Notes: generated by a model from the letters alone, not told the origin. Shown: positions 44,551-53,142, numbered from the stretch's first letter. The stretch: 64,000 nt of DNA from Dolichospermum flos-aquae CCAP 1403/13F (GCF_012516395.1 NZ_CP051206.1:3886001-3950000); one strand, 5' to 3'. Numbers and translations: made by a program.

Positions 44551-44838
44551 TTAGTCATTCAAAACCAAAGAAACAAAAGCTGTTCCTTCTGGTAAATTAT
44601 GGGTAATAAATTGTTTAGCTAGAGATACACTTTGTTGAGGATCATCAATTTCACTTAAATCTAATGATCCAGGATCTTCGGATATTTGATTATTGATATA
44701 ATACCATAAATCTACACCTAAAACGGAAATATTTCCTTCGGCAATTTCGTTAATAAATTCCAGTGCATTAGCAGGAGTTAATAGCAATTCTCCAGCTTTA
44801 ATAAATCCTGTTTTTTGATATTTATCAATTAATTTCAT
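44551..44838 (-). CDS. possible immunity protein for the adjacent colicin-E5-like RNase
   Basis: 95 residues, acidic, soluble (ALEFINEIAEGNISVLGVDL with WYYINNQ; then ISEDPGSLDLSEIDDPQQSV). Size, acidity and location directly behind a basic RNase-like toxin gene on the same strand fit an immunity or antitoxin protein. The layout (a short helix-strand with GVDLWYY) recalls Imm40-like proteins, but that match is from memory and weak. No catalytic motif. Confidence 0.5.
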   Translation of the reverse strand: MKLIDKYQKTGFIKAGELLLTPANALEFINEIAEGNISVLGVDLWYYINNQISEDPGSLDLSEIDDPQQSVSLAKQFITHNLPEGTAFVSLVLND

Positions 44839-44902
44839 GTTTGTACTCCTGAATTTACTTATTAGTGAAAATATTCCTGATATTTATTAATCAACATTTA
44901 AT

Positions 44903-45172
44903 TTAGTATTGTTTTTCAATCCAGTTAGGATCATTAATATCACTTACCTGAACTACATCACCTGTGATGTCATTACAGACAATGTATGCACCATCACTCC
45001 TGTAATATACAGTAGCATGATCATCTTTTCTTGTACCATCTATATTATACCTTTTATCTCTTGTTTTTTCCGTTTTACCAGGATTTAAGTAAACTAATTC
45101 AAGCATTTCTTCTGTCCAACCCCTTTTACTCATTTGTTGTTTTATTTTTTTTCCAATATTTAATTTGGGCAT
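44903..45172 (-). CDS. stand-alone colicin-E5-like ribonuclease domain protein
   Basis: 89 residues, basic. The order KRGWTEEMLELVYLNPGKTE, then TRDKRYN, then ATVYYRSDGAYIVCNDITGD and VVQVSDINDPNW follows what I know of the colicin E5 / CdiA-type tRNase domain, with the typical DGxYVVxNDxTGxVVQVSDxNDP strand pair. Such domains cut anticodons of queuosine-type tRNAs. Usually they sit at the C-terminus of long secreted toxins; here the domain is alone, with a short basic N-terminus and no export signal. Followed by a possible immunity gene after 64 bp. Confidence 0.65.
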   Translation of the reverse strand: MPKLNIGKKIKQQMSKRGWTEEMLELVYLNPGKTEKTRDKRYNIDGTRKDDHATVYYRSDGAYIVCNDITGDVVQVSDINDPNWIEKQY

Positions 45173-45256
45173 CTTGATTGAATTTGTTTTTTAATATTTG
45201 TTTAGTTGATATATTATAATTACATTGCATAAGAAGGGGATATGGAATAGATACTT

Positions 45257-45733
45257 TCACTCTTTTTGTAATTCTCTAATTCTATCTTGCGCTATTTTTA
45301 ACCATTTTTCATTCCCTCCCTGTTGTTGATAAAGTTTCACTGCTTGCTGAAAGTCAGCTATAGCTGCTTGCTTATCTCCTAAATCAGAACGGGTATTTCC
45401 CCTCTGGTGGTAGGCATCGGCAAAGTTAGGATTGATCTTGATAGCTTGGTTAAAATCTGCTATGGCTGCTTGTTTATCTCCTAATTTATAATGGGCAATT
45501 CCCCTATTTTGGTAGGTTCTGGCATCATGAGGATCAAGATTAATTGATTCATTATATAAAGCGATCGCACCTTGATAATCTTTCAAGTAATAACGAATTA
45601 TACCCCAGATAATTTCCCCAGTATTCGAGTCTTCCTGAAATAGTCCTGGCACTAATCCAGTTACGGCTTGAATACCAATCATGCCCACAGCATAAATATC
45701 ACTAGCAAGTTTAGGCAGTTGAATTTTGTTTAT
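45257..45733 (-). pseudogene. remnant of a Ser/Thr kinase with TPR repeats
   Basis: The frame is open from 45733 (behind an in-frame TAA) to 45257. Its first part, LPKLASDIYAVGMIGIQAVT, then GLVPGLFQED...TGEIIW, is the C-lobe of cyanobacterial Ser/Thr protein kinases, including the SDIYAVGM helix. Three TPR units follow (IALYNESINLDPHDARTYQN; GIAHYKLGDKQAAIADFNQA; GDKQAAIADFQQAV). The N-lobe and active site are missing; upstream sequence is the 3' part of another gene. An internal ATG at 45688 could still allow a 143-residue TPR protein. Confidence 0.7.
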
Positions 45734-45786
45734 TTAGCCACGTCCACGAAGCGTACCCCAGGCATCTTTCCAATTTCCAGATTTTC

Positions 45787-46875
45787 TTACCAACCTTGCA
45801 TTTCCACCAACTCCATACACAAATCATTGATTTGCTCCAAGTCAGGACGATGTGATAAACTAGATTGCTCATAAAAAACATCCATTTGAGCAACCAAATC
45901 TTCCGCCATTTTCATTAATTGCTCATAACTATAATCACCTCGCAAAATAGCCCTTAAATCATCAATATCACCAGCTAAATTTCTATCTACAGTCACTTCT
46001 CCCCGCTGCAAAATTTCCAACCCACTGCGTAGTAATCGAATACAGTGCATTCCATGTTTTAAATCATAACCTGATTTTTTTTCCATTTCGGCTCTAGCAG
46101 GATTTCTATTTTCCTGCCAAGATATATAAGCCTTCCATTCTCTTAAAGCAATTTGATAACTTTGACTTTTTTGCAAAAGGCGAATAAAATCTTTACGGCT
46201 ATGAGTTAAATTTTGGGTATATGCTAAAGTTTCATCTGCTAAAGTGTACTGTTTCAAAACACCTTTAAAATCAATATCCCCAGTCAGCAATTTATATAAC
46301 TGTTCTGATTCTTCCAAAAACTCAATTTTCCCCCTAATCAAAAGATAAAGATATTCCAAAAAAGCATTTAACTCATCTTTACTTAACGGAACTTCATCTG
46401 TAATATCAAAATCGGCAGGAAGAGGTTTCTTCGTAGGTGGATTTAACAACCATTTACGATGAGTTTCCATCTTCTTAATTTGAGCAAAAGCATAACCGGA
46501 ATAAGTATGCTTTACCTTTTTACTCAAAAATAAATGACGGTGATTAATTAAATGTTGTCCGACATTTGTTAAAAAAGGATAATTATTTAACCACAGCAAT
46601 TCTAAAACATTGGGATTTGCACCAGCTAATAAATGAATAACCTTTCTTAATTCATAAATAACCGTATCTTCATTACCATCTATAAACGGAAATATCCCCG
46701 GTTCATCCCAACCAGAATCCTTTTGTTCAATACTATCAAAGCCTAAATAATAGCGTTTAGGAGCAATAAATACACCACGATAATCATAATCTGATTCAGG
46801 ACGATTTAAACCATAACCATGACTACCAGCTAAACCCACAAAAATAGTTCTTTGTTCAACTTCAATTCTTTTCAT
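45787..46875 (-). CDS. RlaP-like predicted nucleotidyltransferase
   Basis: 362 residues. The N-terminus carries the polymerase-beta nucleotidyltransferase motif: GLAGSHGYGLNRPESDYDYR at about 14-33 (GS, then DxD). The rest is helical (DTVIYELRKVIHLLAGANPN; YSGYAFAQIKKMETHRKW; KSGYDLKHGMHCIRLLRSG). This matches the RlaP family (RNA-ligase-associated or stand-alone), thought to act on nucleic acid or on small nucleotides; the reaction is not known. No RNA ligase gene is next to it. Monocistronic and divergent from rplU. Confidence 0.75.
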   Translation of the reverse strand: MKRIEVEQRTIFVGLAGSHGYGLNRPESDYDYRGVFIAPKRYYLGFDSIEQKDSGWDEPGIFPFIDGNEDTVIYELRKVIHLLAGANPNVLELLWLNNYPFLTNVGQHLINHRHLFLSKKVKHTYSGYAFAQIKKMETHRKWLLNPPTKKPLPADFDITDEVPLSKDELNAFLEYLYLLIRGKIEFLEESEQLYKLLTGDIDFKGVLKQYTLADETLAYTQNLTHSRKDFIRLLQKSQSYQIALREWKAYISWQENRNPARAEMEKKSGYDLKHGMHCIRLLRSGLEILQRGEVTVDRNLAGDIDDLRAILRGDYSYEQLMKMAEDLVAQMDVFYEQSSLSHRPDLEQINDLCMELVEMQGW

Positions 46876-47053
46876 CTTTATCTAATAAAAATTTAATTTT
46901 TATTTTCAGTATTAACTAAATTATCATTGATAATTCGTAACAATTATCACCTTTTTCTAAAATTCTCCCGATTTTGTTGGGTTTCACTTCCCTCTACCCA
47001 ACCTACAATTTTCTTAAATTATTTATGAAAAATCTGAAAGTGAATAGTAAAAA

Positions 47054-47086
47054 AATCTGAGCAACCCTATTTAAATTGCTCAGATT
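47054..47086. terminator. perfect 11 bp hairpin between divergent genes
   Basis: AATCTGAGCAA pairs with TTGCTCAGATT around an 11-base loop. On the minus strand it is directly followed by seven T; on the plus strand T-rich sequence follows after an A-run. Since genes on both sides are transcribed away from it, its role is unclear: it could stop antisense transcription from the rplU side. Confidence 0.6.
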
Positions 47087-47223
47087 AGTTAAAAAATTTT
47101 CCGTCTGTGTCACGGTTAACTACAAACACCAGAATTATCTTTTCGGAAATCAGCGAGAAATAAAATTATATTTTCTCAAAGGTTGACTAATTAACCATCA
47201 ATCAGGTAATATAGTAGATTGTC

Positions 47224-47253
47224 TGTCTAATTCCTGCTCGGATCAGGTAGACA
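47224..47253 (+). promoter_or_regulatory. leader hairpin upstream of rplU
   Basis: TGTCTA pairs with TAGACA, and inside it CCTG pairs with CAGG around loop CTCGGAT, with a three-base bulge on the left. It lies about 90 bases before the rplU start in a 467 bp gap. Position and form suit an mRNA leader for ribosomal-protein feedback, although it is not a type I can name. Confidence 0.45.
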
Positions 47254-47342
47254 TACTGCAAAAGCTGGCAAAGCTATAAATGATAGCGTCTCTACAGGAG
47301 ATTATAGCCAGCTACCTGTACGGCAACCTCAAGGACAATTTA

Positions 47343-47762
47343 ATGACTTACGCGATTATTGAAACTGGCGGTAAACAAATGAAAGTAGAAGCAGGTCGCT
47401 TTTACGACATTGAACTACTAACCGCTGAACCAGATGAAAAAGTTACCATCAACGCAGTATTACTTGTACATCACGAAGGCGCAGTTTCCATTGGACAACC
47501 TTTAGTAGAAGGTGCAACCGTGGAAGGGACAATTATGCGACACTTTAGAGGTCGCAAAGTCCTGGTGTATAAGATGAAACCTAAAAAGAAAACCCGCAAA
47601 AAACGGGGACATCGCCAGGAAATTACCAGATTTTTGATTAATTCTATCAATCTCAACGGCGAAGTTTTAGCTTACGAAGAAGCACCAACGAGTCCTGAAC
47701 TTCCCGTTCTTGATACTGACTTTGTGGAAGAAACCGCTGACGAATCATCTGAAGAATCATAA
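47343..47762 (+). CDS. rplU: 50S ribosomal protein L21
   Basis: Component of the large ribosomal subunit. About 139 residues from ATG 47343 ([20 protein letters not shown]), with AAGGA upstream; the frame is open earlier, but those codons are leader. Motifs [26 protein letters not shown] and [17 protein letters not shown] (the 23S-binding loop) are present. The acidic tail of about 30 residues ([20 protein letters not shown]) is the extension often seen in cyanobacteria. Followed by rpmA, the universal pair. Confidence 0.96.
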   Translation: MTYAIIETGGKQMKVEAGRFYDIELLTAEPDEKVTINAVLLVHHEGAVSIGQPLVEGATVEGTIMRHFRGRKVLVYKMKPKKKTRKKRGHRQEITRFLINSINLNGEVLAYEEAPTSPELPVLDTDFVEETADESSEES

Positions 47763-47900
47763 AAAAAGGTTTAAGTTGCTAGTTAGGCAAGGGGGAAAAG
47801 GTGATAGAGAGTAATTACCAATTACCAATTACTTTTTTCCCAGCCTAAACTGGATAACTAGCAACCTGGGATAAATAAAGTAAATAGAAAAGAGGGAATC

Positions 47901-48185
47901 ATGGCTCATAAGAAGGGAACTGGTAGTACGCGGAACGGTCGTGACTCGAATGCTCAACGACTAGGTGTAAAACGTTATGGTGGACAAACTGTACGCGCAG
48001 GTAATATTCTAGTCCGTCAACGTGGTACTAAGGTTCATCCTGGTAACAACGTTGGTATTGGTAGTGATGATACCTTGTTTGCTTTGATTGACGGTGTAGT
48101 TACCTTTGAAAGAAGAGGTAAAAGCCAGAAGAAAGTTAGCGTTTATGCAGTAGCAGCAGAACTCGTAGAAGCTGTAGCTGGTTAA
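47901..48185 (+). CDS. rpmA: 50S ribosomal protein L27
   Basis: 94 residues starting [20 protein letters not shown], the standard N-terminus that reaches the peptidyl-transferase centre. No Firmicutes-type cleavable leader. GAGGG lies nine bases before the ATG. It follows rplU by 138 bp; that gap holds an inverted repeat (GTTGCTAGTTA / TAACTAGCAAC) and ATTACCA heptamers, so mRNA processing or an own promoter is possible. Confidence 0.97.
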   Translation: MAHKKGTGSTRNGRDSNAQRLGVKRYGGQTVRAGNILVRQRGTKVHPGNNVGIGSDDTLFALIDGVVTFERRGKSQKKVSVYAVAAELVEAVAG

Positions 48186-48241
48186 TTCGTTATTAGTCAT
48201 TGGTCATTCGTTATTAATTAATTAATGACTAATGACTACTT

Positions 48242-48667
48242 TTAAATGTAGTGATTGATAAGTGCGCCCATTCCTAGTCCTAACAGTGAGCAAAAAGATA
48301 TACAGCCAAAAGCTAGTGCTGGTTTTAAACCAACTGATTGGAAGTCTATTTTGGCTAGGATGGTCGCTGACAAAATTAGTAAAGTATCAAGAAATACCCG
48401 AAACCAGGCAATCATTAGAAAAAATAGGAAAGCTGCTAAGATAGCCACAAGAAAAGTCCTAGCGTTTGACTTGAAGAAAATATGAGAATAATCATCTAGT
48501 TTTAGCCAAGGGTTAGTGAGCAATATCAGGGACAGCAGGATAGTTACCGCAGTTATCAGCCGTACATACCACGGGGCTTTTTCTTCAAGTATTATCCAGC
48601 CCAATGTACTGTAACTCAGTAATACAAGTGTTAAGGAAAACCAAGGTATCTTTTTCAAAATTGACAT
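48242..48667 (-). CDS. conserved membrane protein, function unknown
   Basis: 141 residues with four hydrophobic segments at about 8-27, 35-50, 70-97 and 118-138. The last two flank ATILAKIDFQSVGLKPALA, an amphipathic loop. No enzymatic motif. The ATG 48667 follows a short gap from the next gene to the right, which is transcribed the other way. It appears to be a conserved cyanobacterial hypothetical protein. Convergent with rpmA. Confidence 0.7.
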   Translation of the reverse strand: MSILKKIPWFSLTLVLLSYSTLGWIILEEKAPWYVRLITAVTILLSLILLTNPWLKLDDYSHIFFKSNARTFLVAILAAFLFFLMIAWFRVFLDTLLILSATILAKIDFQSVGLKPALAFGCISFCSLLGLGMGALINHYI

Positions 48668-48945
48668 ATAGCAGGAGTTAGGAATAAAACAGGCTTTAAG
48701 CAGTTGATAAATGTAAAAGTTCTGTACCTTACTCAGTTACAAATCGTTCTATACTGATGTCATCAGTATCGGTTTCATTGATTATTTCACAGATTTACTG
48801 AACTACTAAGGTTTCTAAATGTTGAATTCCATCCCTAATTCCCAATTTAAGAGAATAAAGATCAACATTTAGTTAAATATGTTCATAAATATTTGTAAAC
48901 TGTTAGCAGTTGAATAGCCATCTGGCATATCATTAAGGATTGATC

Positions 48946-49854
48946 ATGAGACAACTTGTTATCGTCGAGCGCGTATGCCTAATTGGTCATATCGTTTCTA
49001 TGGTATTTGGACTGGTGGGGATATTGATTGTTATTCCCAATGCTGAACTAATTGTTAGCTTATCAGAAGTCGGACAGAGCGTCATGCAGTGGAGTATGGC
49101 GGGTGGCGGTGTGGTATATATGATTTTGGGGGCGCTGGGAGTGTTCCTTTATGCTTACCGAACTTTAGGTTTAGCACGCGCCTTAGGATTTTTAATCCCA
49201 TCTTTATCAATTTCCCTAACTAGCGAATTACTAGGAACTAGCACAGGCTTTCCCTTTGGCTACTATAGCTATTTGAGCGGTCTGGGTTATAAAATTTCCG
49301 GTTTGGTCCCTTTTACAATTCCCCTTTCCTGGTTTTATGTGGGATTAGTTTCTTATGTGTTGGCTCGTGCGGGTTTAGAAGTAGATAAAAAACCCAGCTT
49401 GTTCCGTCACGTGGGAGCTATTGGTTTAGGGGCTTTACTACTCACTTCTTGGGATTTTGTGCTTGACCCAGCCATGAGTCAAACTTCCCTTCCCTTCTGG
49501 TATTGGCACCAACCGGGGGCTTTCTTTGGAATGCCTTATCAAAACTTTGCGGGTTGGATGGGTACTGGTTCGTTATTTATGACTGTAGCGGCTTTGTTAT
49601 GGAGCAAAAATCCGGTTAAGTTAGACCATTACCAACTAAATGTACCTTTATTGGTTTATTTGGGTAACTTTGGTTTTGCCACAGTCATGAGTTTAGCCGC
49701 TGGGTTTCCTATTCCTGTACTGCTAGGTGTGGCACTGGGTGTAGCTCCGGCTGTGCTGCTGTGGTATAAAGGTTCTAGTACACCTGCAACGGTGAATATT
49801 GAAGCAGCTACTCAAGAAGTTGCTGTTGCTAATGTGAAAGTTGCTTTCAAATAG
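48946..49854 (+). CDS. cruF: gamma-carotene 1'-hydroxylase
   Basis: Hydrates the psi end of monocyclic carotenes toward myxol. 302 residues with about seven hydrophobic segments. The region LTSELLGTSTGFPFGYYSYL is typical of the CruF/carotenoid hydratase family, with conserved Glu, followed by PFTIPLSWFYVGLVSYVLA and TSWDFVLDPAMSQTSLPFW. Start ATG 48946 has AAGGA seven bases upstream. The next plus-strand gene is cruG, the expected partner, although a MITE-like repeat lies between them. Confidence 0.88.
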   Translation: MRQLVIVERVCLIGHIVSMVFGLVGILIVIPNAELIVSLSEVGQSVMQWSMAGGGVVYMILGALGVFLYAYRTLGLARALGFLIPSLSISLTSELLGTSTGFPFGYYSYLSGLGYKISGLVPFTIPLSWFYVGLVSYVLARAGLEVDKKPSLFRHVGAIGLGALLLTSWDFVLDPAMSQTSLPFWYWHQPGAFFGMPYQNFAGWMGTGSLFMTVAALLWSKNPVKLDHYQLNVPLLVYLGNFGFATVMSLAAGFPIPVLLGVALGVAPAVLLWYKGSSTPATVNIEAATQEVAVANVKVAFK

Positions 49855-49925
49855 GGAAGAGGGAAGAGGGAATAGGAGAAGAAATTCTGCCAATTACCTC
49901 TTTCCCAATTACACAAAAAGAAAGC

Positions 49926-50086
49926 TAAGAGGTTGTTTGAAAAGTATTATATGAAACCCATAATCTCCAAAAACCTAACCCCCCTCCCCTACAAGGAAAT
50001 GGGGGTTTTAAAGCCTCTCCCCGACCAGGGGAGAGGTTTGGAGAGGAGTCTGTTTACACATTAAAAACTTTTAAAACATCCTCTTA
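49926..50086. mobile_element. 160 bp MITE-like repeat, copy A (between cruF and cruG)
   Basis: Starts TAAGAGGTTGTTTGAAAAGT and ends ACTTTTAAAACATCCTCTTA, imperfect inverted ends. The inside carries CCTCCCCTACAAGG...GGGGGTTTTAAAGCC and CTCTCCCC...GGGGAGAGG hairpins. An inverted, nearly identical copy lies at 55587-55755. Non-coding; the sequence type is a widespread cyanobacterial repeat. Confidence 0.85.
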
Positions 50087-50225
50087 GACCGGGGAGTGTC
50101 AAGCACATTATTTCTCGTAAAGTATTGCGTCAATTTTGGCATCACTCCAATACTGTTAAGTTAATTTGCCTAAATTGCGCGAAAATCTAAACTAGCTACT
50201 TTATACAAAAAAGTCAGGGTTAAAA

Positions 50226-51395
50226 TTGCTAAATATTATTCCGCTTCTATTGCTACTTATCCAAGTACCTGCAACAGCCATTTTGCTTTCCCGGTTGCTC
50301 AAAGGTCCAGGACGTTATCCAGCCCTCGAACCACAACAACCGACACCAGAACTTTTGGGAACTGTGAGCGTAGTTGTACCGACGTTAAATGAGGCGTTGC
50401 GAATTAGTCCACTGTTGGCTGGTTTGAGTCGCCAAAGTTACGAAGTTCGGGAAATTATTGTGGTTGATAGTCGCTCACAAGATGGTACTCCCGACTTGGT
50501 GAAAACCGCACAAATAACAGACCCCCGCTTTCGGGTAATCACAGATGACCCCTTACCTTCTGGCTGGGTTGGTCGTCCTTGGGCGTTGCATAATGGGTTT
50601 TTATTCACATCTGAGGGGAGTGAATGGTTTTTGGGTATGGATGCAGATATTCAACCCCATCCTGGTTTGGTGGCGAGTTTGGTGAAAACTGCGATCGCTC
50701 AAGGTTATGATTTAGTATCTTTATCACCGCAGTTTATTCTCAAGTATCCGGGAGAATGCTGGTTACAACCGGCTTTGTTAATGACGTTGTTGTATAGATT
50801 TGATCCTACGGGTATTTATACTGAACAACCGGAACGGGTCATGGCTAATGGTCAGTGTTTTTTATGTCGTCGGTCTGTATTAAGGGCTGTGGATGGCTAT
50901 AGCAGTGCTAAAGGTTCTTTTTGTGATGATGTGACTTTGGCGCGGAATATTGCCTATCAAGGCTTTAAGGTGGGCTTTTTAGATGGTGCTAAGGTGCTAA
51001 GGGTGAGGATGTATGAGGGGGCGTTAGAAACTTGGAATGAATGGGGACGCAGTTTAGATTTGAAAGATGCTGCTTCTCCTGCTCAGATTTGGGGGGATTT
51101 ATGGCTATTGTCTGCGGTGCAGGGTTTACCTCTTTTGATTTTATTGGGTTATTTGTTGCTTCCTAGTTTGGTGCTTTCGTTGCCGGCGATGTTGTTGTTA
51201 GGATTGAATATATTTTTGGTGGTGATTCGCTTTGCTTTATTATTAGCGATCGCTCCCTCTTATGATCGCCAAGATGCCAACGGTGGTTGGTTATTCTGGC
51301 TTTCACCCTTGGCTGACCCTTTAGCGGTACTACGCATCTTTTTATCTGCATTTCACACTCCCAAAGAATGGCGCGGCCGGAAATACGGTGATTAA
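50226..51395 (+). CDS. cruG: carotenoid 2'-O-glycosyltransferase
   Basis: Attaches sugar to the 2'-hydroxyl in myxol glycoside synthesis. 389 residues, GT2 fold: VSVVVPTLNEALRISPLL near 47, IIVVDSRSQDGTPDLV near 80, then GMDADIQPHPGL (DxD-like) near 140, and QCFLCRRSVLRAVDGYSSAK near 215. One N-terminal hydrophobic segment and two or three C-terminal ones anchor it in the membrane. Translation seems to start at TTG 50226 (AGGG seven bases upstream); no ATG is available nearby. Paired with cruF. Confidence 0.85.
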   Translation: MLNIIPLLLLLIQVPATAILLSRLLKGPGRYPALEPQQPTPELLGTVSVVVPTLNEALRISPLLAGLSRQSYEVREIIVVDSRSQDGTPDLVKTAQITDPRFRVITDDPLPSGWVGRPWALHNGFLFTSEGSEWFLGMDADIQPHPGLVASLVKTAIAQGYDLVSLSPQFILKYPGECWLQPALLMTLLYRFDPTGIYTEQPERVMANGQCFLCRRSVLRAVDGYSSAKGSFCDDVTLARNIAYQGFKVGFLDGAKVLRVRMYEGALETWNEWGRSLDLKDAASPAQIWGDLWLLSAVQGLPLLILLGYLLLPSLVLSLPAMLLLGLNIFLVVIRFALLLAIAPSYDRQDANGGWLFWLSPLADPLAVLRIFLSAFHTPKEWRGRKYGD

Positions 51396-51547
51396 TGCTA
51401 TTTAGGGCGTTGACTGAGGGTATCGCTCTTTGTTCCAATTTATCTGATTGGGGAGAGCGATCGTATTTATTAGAAAATATTTTGGTTCTTAAAGAACACA
51501 GGCTATATAATTAGTGTATCTGTCAATTCTCTACATTTATTTGCTCT

Positions 51548-51811
51548 ATGGATTTATTAAACATCCGCACCAAAGTAATCACAGAAATTAATCTCATTCC
51601 AGAAGATAAATTAGAAGAATTATATAATTTTATTCATTATTGGCGATTGAATGGAGAATCATCTCCAGGTTCACTAGAACAAACTATGCAGTTTGCTGGC
51701 TGTTGGAATGATATGTCAGATGAGACATTTGCTAATTTCAGTGAAGAAATCAACATCCGTCGTCAACAGGCATTTTTTGAAAGGAGAAGTGATGAAACCA
51801 GCTTTGATTGA
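51548..51811 (+). CDS. antitoxin of a broken VapBC-like pair
   Basis: 87 residues: MDLLNIRTKVITEINLIPED plus KLEELYNFIHYWRL form two helices like DUF2281-type antitoxins. The middle QTMQFAGCWNDMSDETFANF and ending EEINIRRQQAFFERR are the standard toxin-binding tail in cyanobacterial VapB-like proteins. Its 3' end overlaps the toxin start by 20 bp. Since the toxin is truncated, this protein may no longer have a local target. Confidence 0.72.
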   Translation: MDLLNIRTKVITEINLIPEDKLEELYNFIHYWRLNGESSPGSLEQTMQFAGCWNDMSDETFANFSEEINIRRQQAFFERRSDETSFD

Positions 51812-52019
51812 TACCAATATTTTATCATTTTTTTTCCGCAATCATAGCTTAGTTGTTGAGCGGTTTGAGGCATATTTAATAGTTTATAGTAAACTTAACA
51901 TTAGCATCATTACTTATTATGAAATTCTCAGTGGCTTAAAGCATCGTGATGCACAAAAACAACTGAAGTCTTTCTTAAAATTCGTCTCATATCATACAAT
52001 TTTAGTAACCGCTCAATAA
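51792..52019 (+). pseudogene. truncated PIN-domain toxin (VapC)
   Basis: Begins MKPALIDTNILSFFFRNHSL, the classic VapC start with the first catalytic Asp, and keeps the second acidic site (ITYYEILSGLKHRD). It ends after 75 codons at ILVTAQ-stop, about half of the usual 130-140 residues; the third and fourth acidic residues are missing. The sequence after the stop is unrelated. It overlaps the antitoxin frame by 20 bp. Presumably inactive. Confidence 0.75.
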
Positions 52020-52115
52020 TTCGGGGTAAATCCTTCGATGACAAGCCTCAAATGGCGTAAAATCGTTCCCCAACAGGTAGTCCGCCCCCATTAAAAAAGG
52101 AGATAATTAATCATC

Positions 52116-52373
52116 ATGAAAACATCAATCAGCATTAATCCAGCTTATGAAGAGATAATCAACTTTCTCGCTGCTGGCATAACATCTCAAAGTTTAGTTG
52201 AATTTCAAGTATCAGAAACAGTAAAAGAAAGAGTATCTGATTTGATTTTTCGAGAAAAAACTGATGGAATTTCTTCAGAGGAAAAATCAGAATTAGATCA
52301 TTATTTGATTTTAGAACATTTATTAAGACTAGCAAAAGCTAGGGCTTATGATTTTATTCACGAAAAGGCTTAA
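52116..52373 (+). CDS. small helical protein, partner of HNH endonuclease
   Basis: 85 residues, mainly helical: NPAYEEIINFLAAGITSQSL, then ETVKERVSDLIFREKTDG and a final HYLILEHLLRLAKARAYDFI. GGAG lies upstream of the ATG. It precedes the HNH gene by 9 bp. Such short proteins in front of HNH genes recur in cyanobacteria as I recall, suggesting a paired unit (antitoxin-like or adaptor). The function is not known. Confidence 0.68.
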   Translation: MKTSISINPAYEEIINFLAAGITSQSLVEFQVSETVKERVSDLIFREKTDGISSEEKSELDHYLILEHLLRLAKARAYDFIHEKA

Positions 52374-52382
52374 AATTCAATT

Positions 52383-52826
52383 ATGGAGCGTCCTTATTTA
52401 AATCTAGAACTTCGCCGTTTAGTTGCTCAAAGAGCAGATAATTTATGTGAATATTGCCTGATTGCTGAACATGATACTATTTTAGGATGTGCCATTGATC
52501 ATATTATTAGTATCAAACATGGTGGCTCATCAAATATAGATAATCTAGCTTATTGTTGTGTTTATTGTAATCGTTTTAAAGGCAGTGATATCGGTTCAAT
52601 TATTATAGATAAAAAAGAATTTGTGCGTTTTTATCACCCTCGTTGGGATAATTGGGGAGAACATTTTAAACTGAATAATTCTACTATTGAATCTCTCACA
52701 AATATAGGACAAGTGACGGCTAGAATTTTAGGGTTTAATGATCAATCTCGTTTATTAGAACGTCAATTACTTATTGATAATAAAAAATATCCTTCTCTTT
52801 TGGCAATGAGAAGAATGAAGGATTAA
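52383..52826 (+). CDS. HNH endonuclease
   Basis: 147 residues. The zinc knuckle is C22-x2-C25 (CEYC) and C59-x2-C62 (CCVYCN). The HNH core is D39-H40 (AIDHIISIKHGG), N51/N54 (NIDNLAYC) and the closing YCNRFKG. C-terminal 80 residues (VRFYHPRWDNWGEHF, ITARILGF-like) are typical of small cyanobacterial HNH proteins. The catalytic set is complete. These nick or cut DNA; target and role (defence, toxin or mobile) unknown. Coupled to the preceding small gene. Confidence 0.86.
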   Translation: MERPYLNLELRRLVAQRADNLCEYCLIAEHDTILGCAIDHIISIKHGGSSNIDNLAYCCVYCNRFKGSDIGSIIIDKKEFVRFYHPRWDNWGEHFKLNNSTIESLTNIGQVTARILGFNDQSRLLERQLLIDNKKYPSLLAMRRMKD

Positions 52827-52860
52827 TGCAACGTCTTCCAGATTATTGAAATTGCGATAA

Positions 52861-53142
52861 TTATGCTGGTGGTAAAATGAGTCGCTGGATCACTAATTCT
52901 GGATTGTCTAAGAATGGATTAATTTGGTTAAAATCAAATAGTCCATTGGCAATATCTCCAGCATATTGATGAATTAAGACCTTACAAAGAACTGGGTTTG
53001 CAGGTGCTATTTGATCTCGATTCCAAGGGCGCAGCTTTGTTTGTTGATCACCGTCAGAGGTTGCTGTTAAGATATACCTAATAATCTGCGGGTTTGAGAT
53101 CCAACAACACCATCTTGACTTAAACCTTTTTGTTATCTTCAT
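52861..53142 (-). CDS. uncertain open frame, perhaps gene remnant
   Basis: 93 codons. The second half (NRDQIAPANPVLCKVLIHQY, then FDFNQINPFLDNPELV) has protein-like composition, while the first part looks random. No family recognised and no ribosome site of note. It lies between the HNH gene and the aminotransferase gene, on the opposite strand. It may be the tail of a lost gene. Confidence 0.3.
   Translation of the reverse strand: MKITKRFKSRWCCWISNPQIIRYILTATSDGDQQTKLRPWNRDQIAPANPVLCKVLIHQYAGDIANGLFDFNQINPFLDNPELVIQRLILPPA

Noticed and set aside
48255-48485. Two plus-strand frames opposite the small membrane protein at 48242-48667
   Set aside because: The minus-strand frame has clear membrane-protein composition; the plus frames do not.
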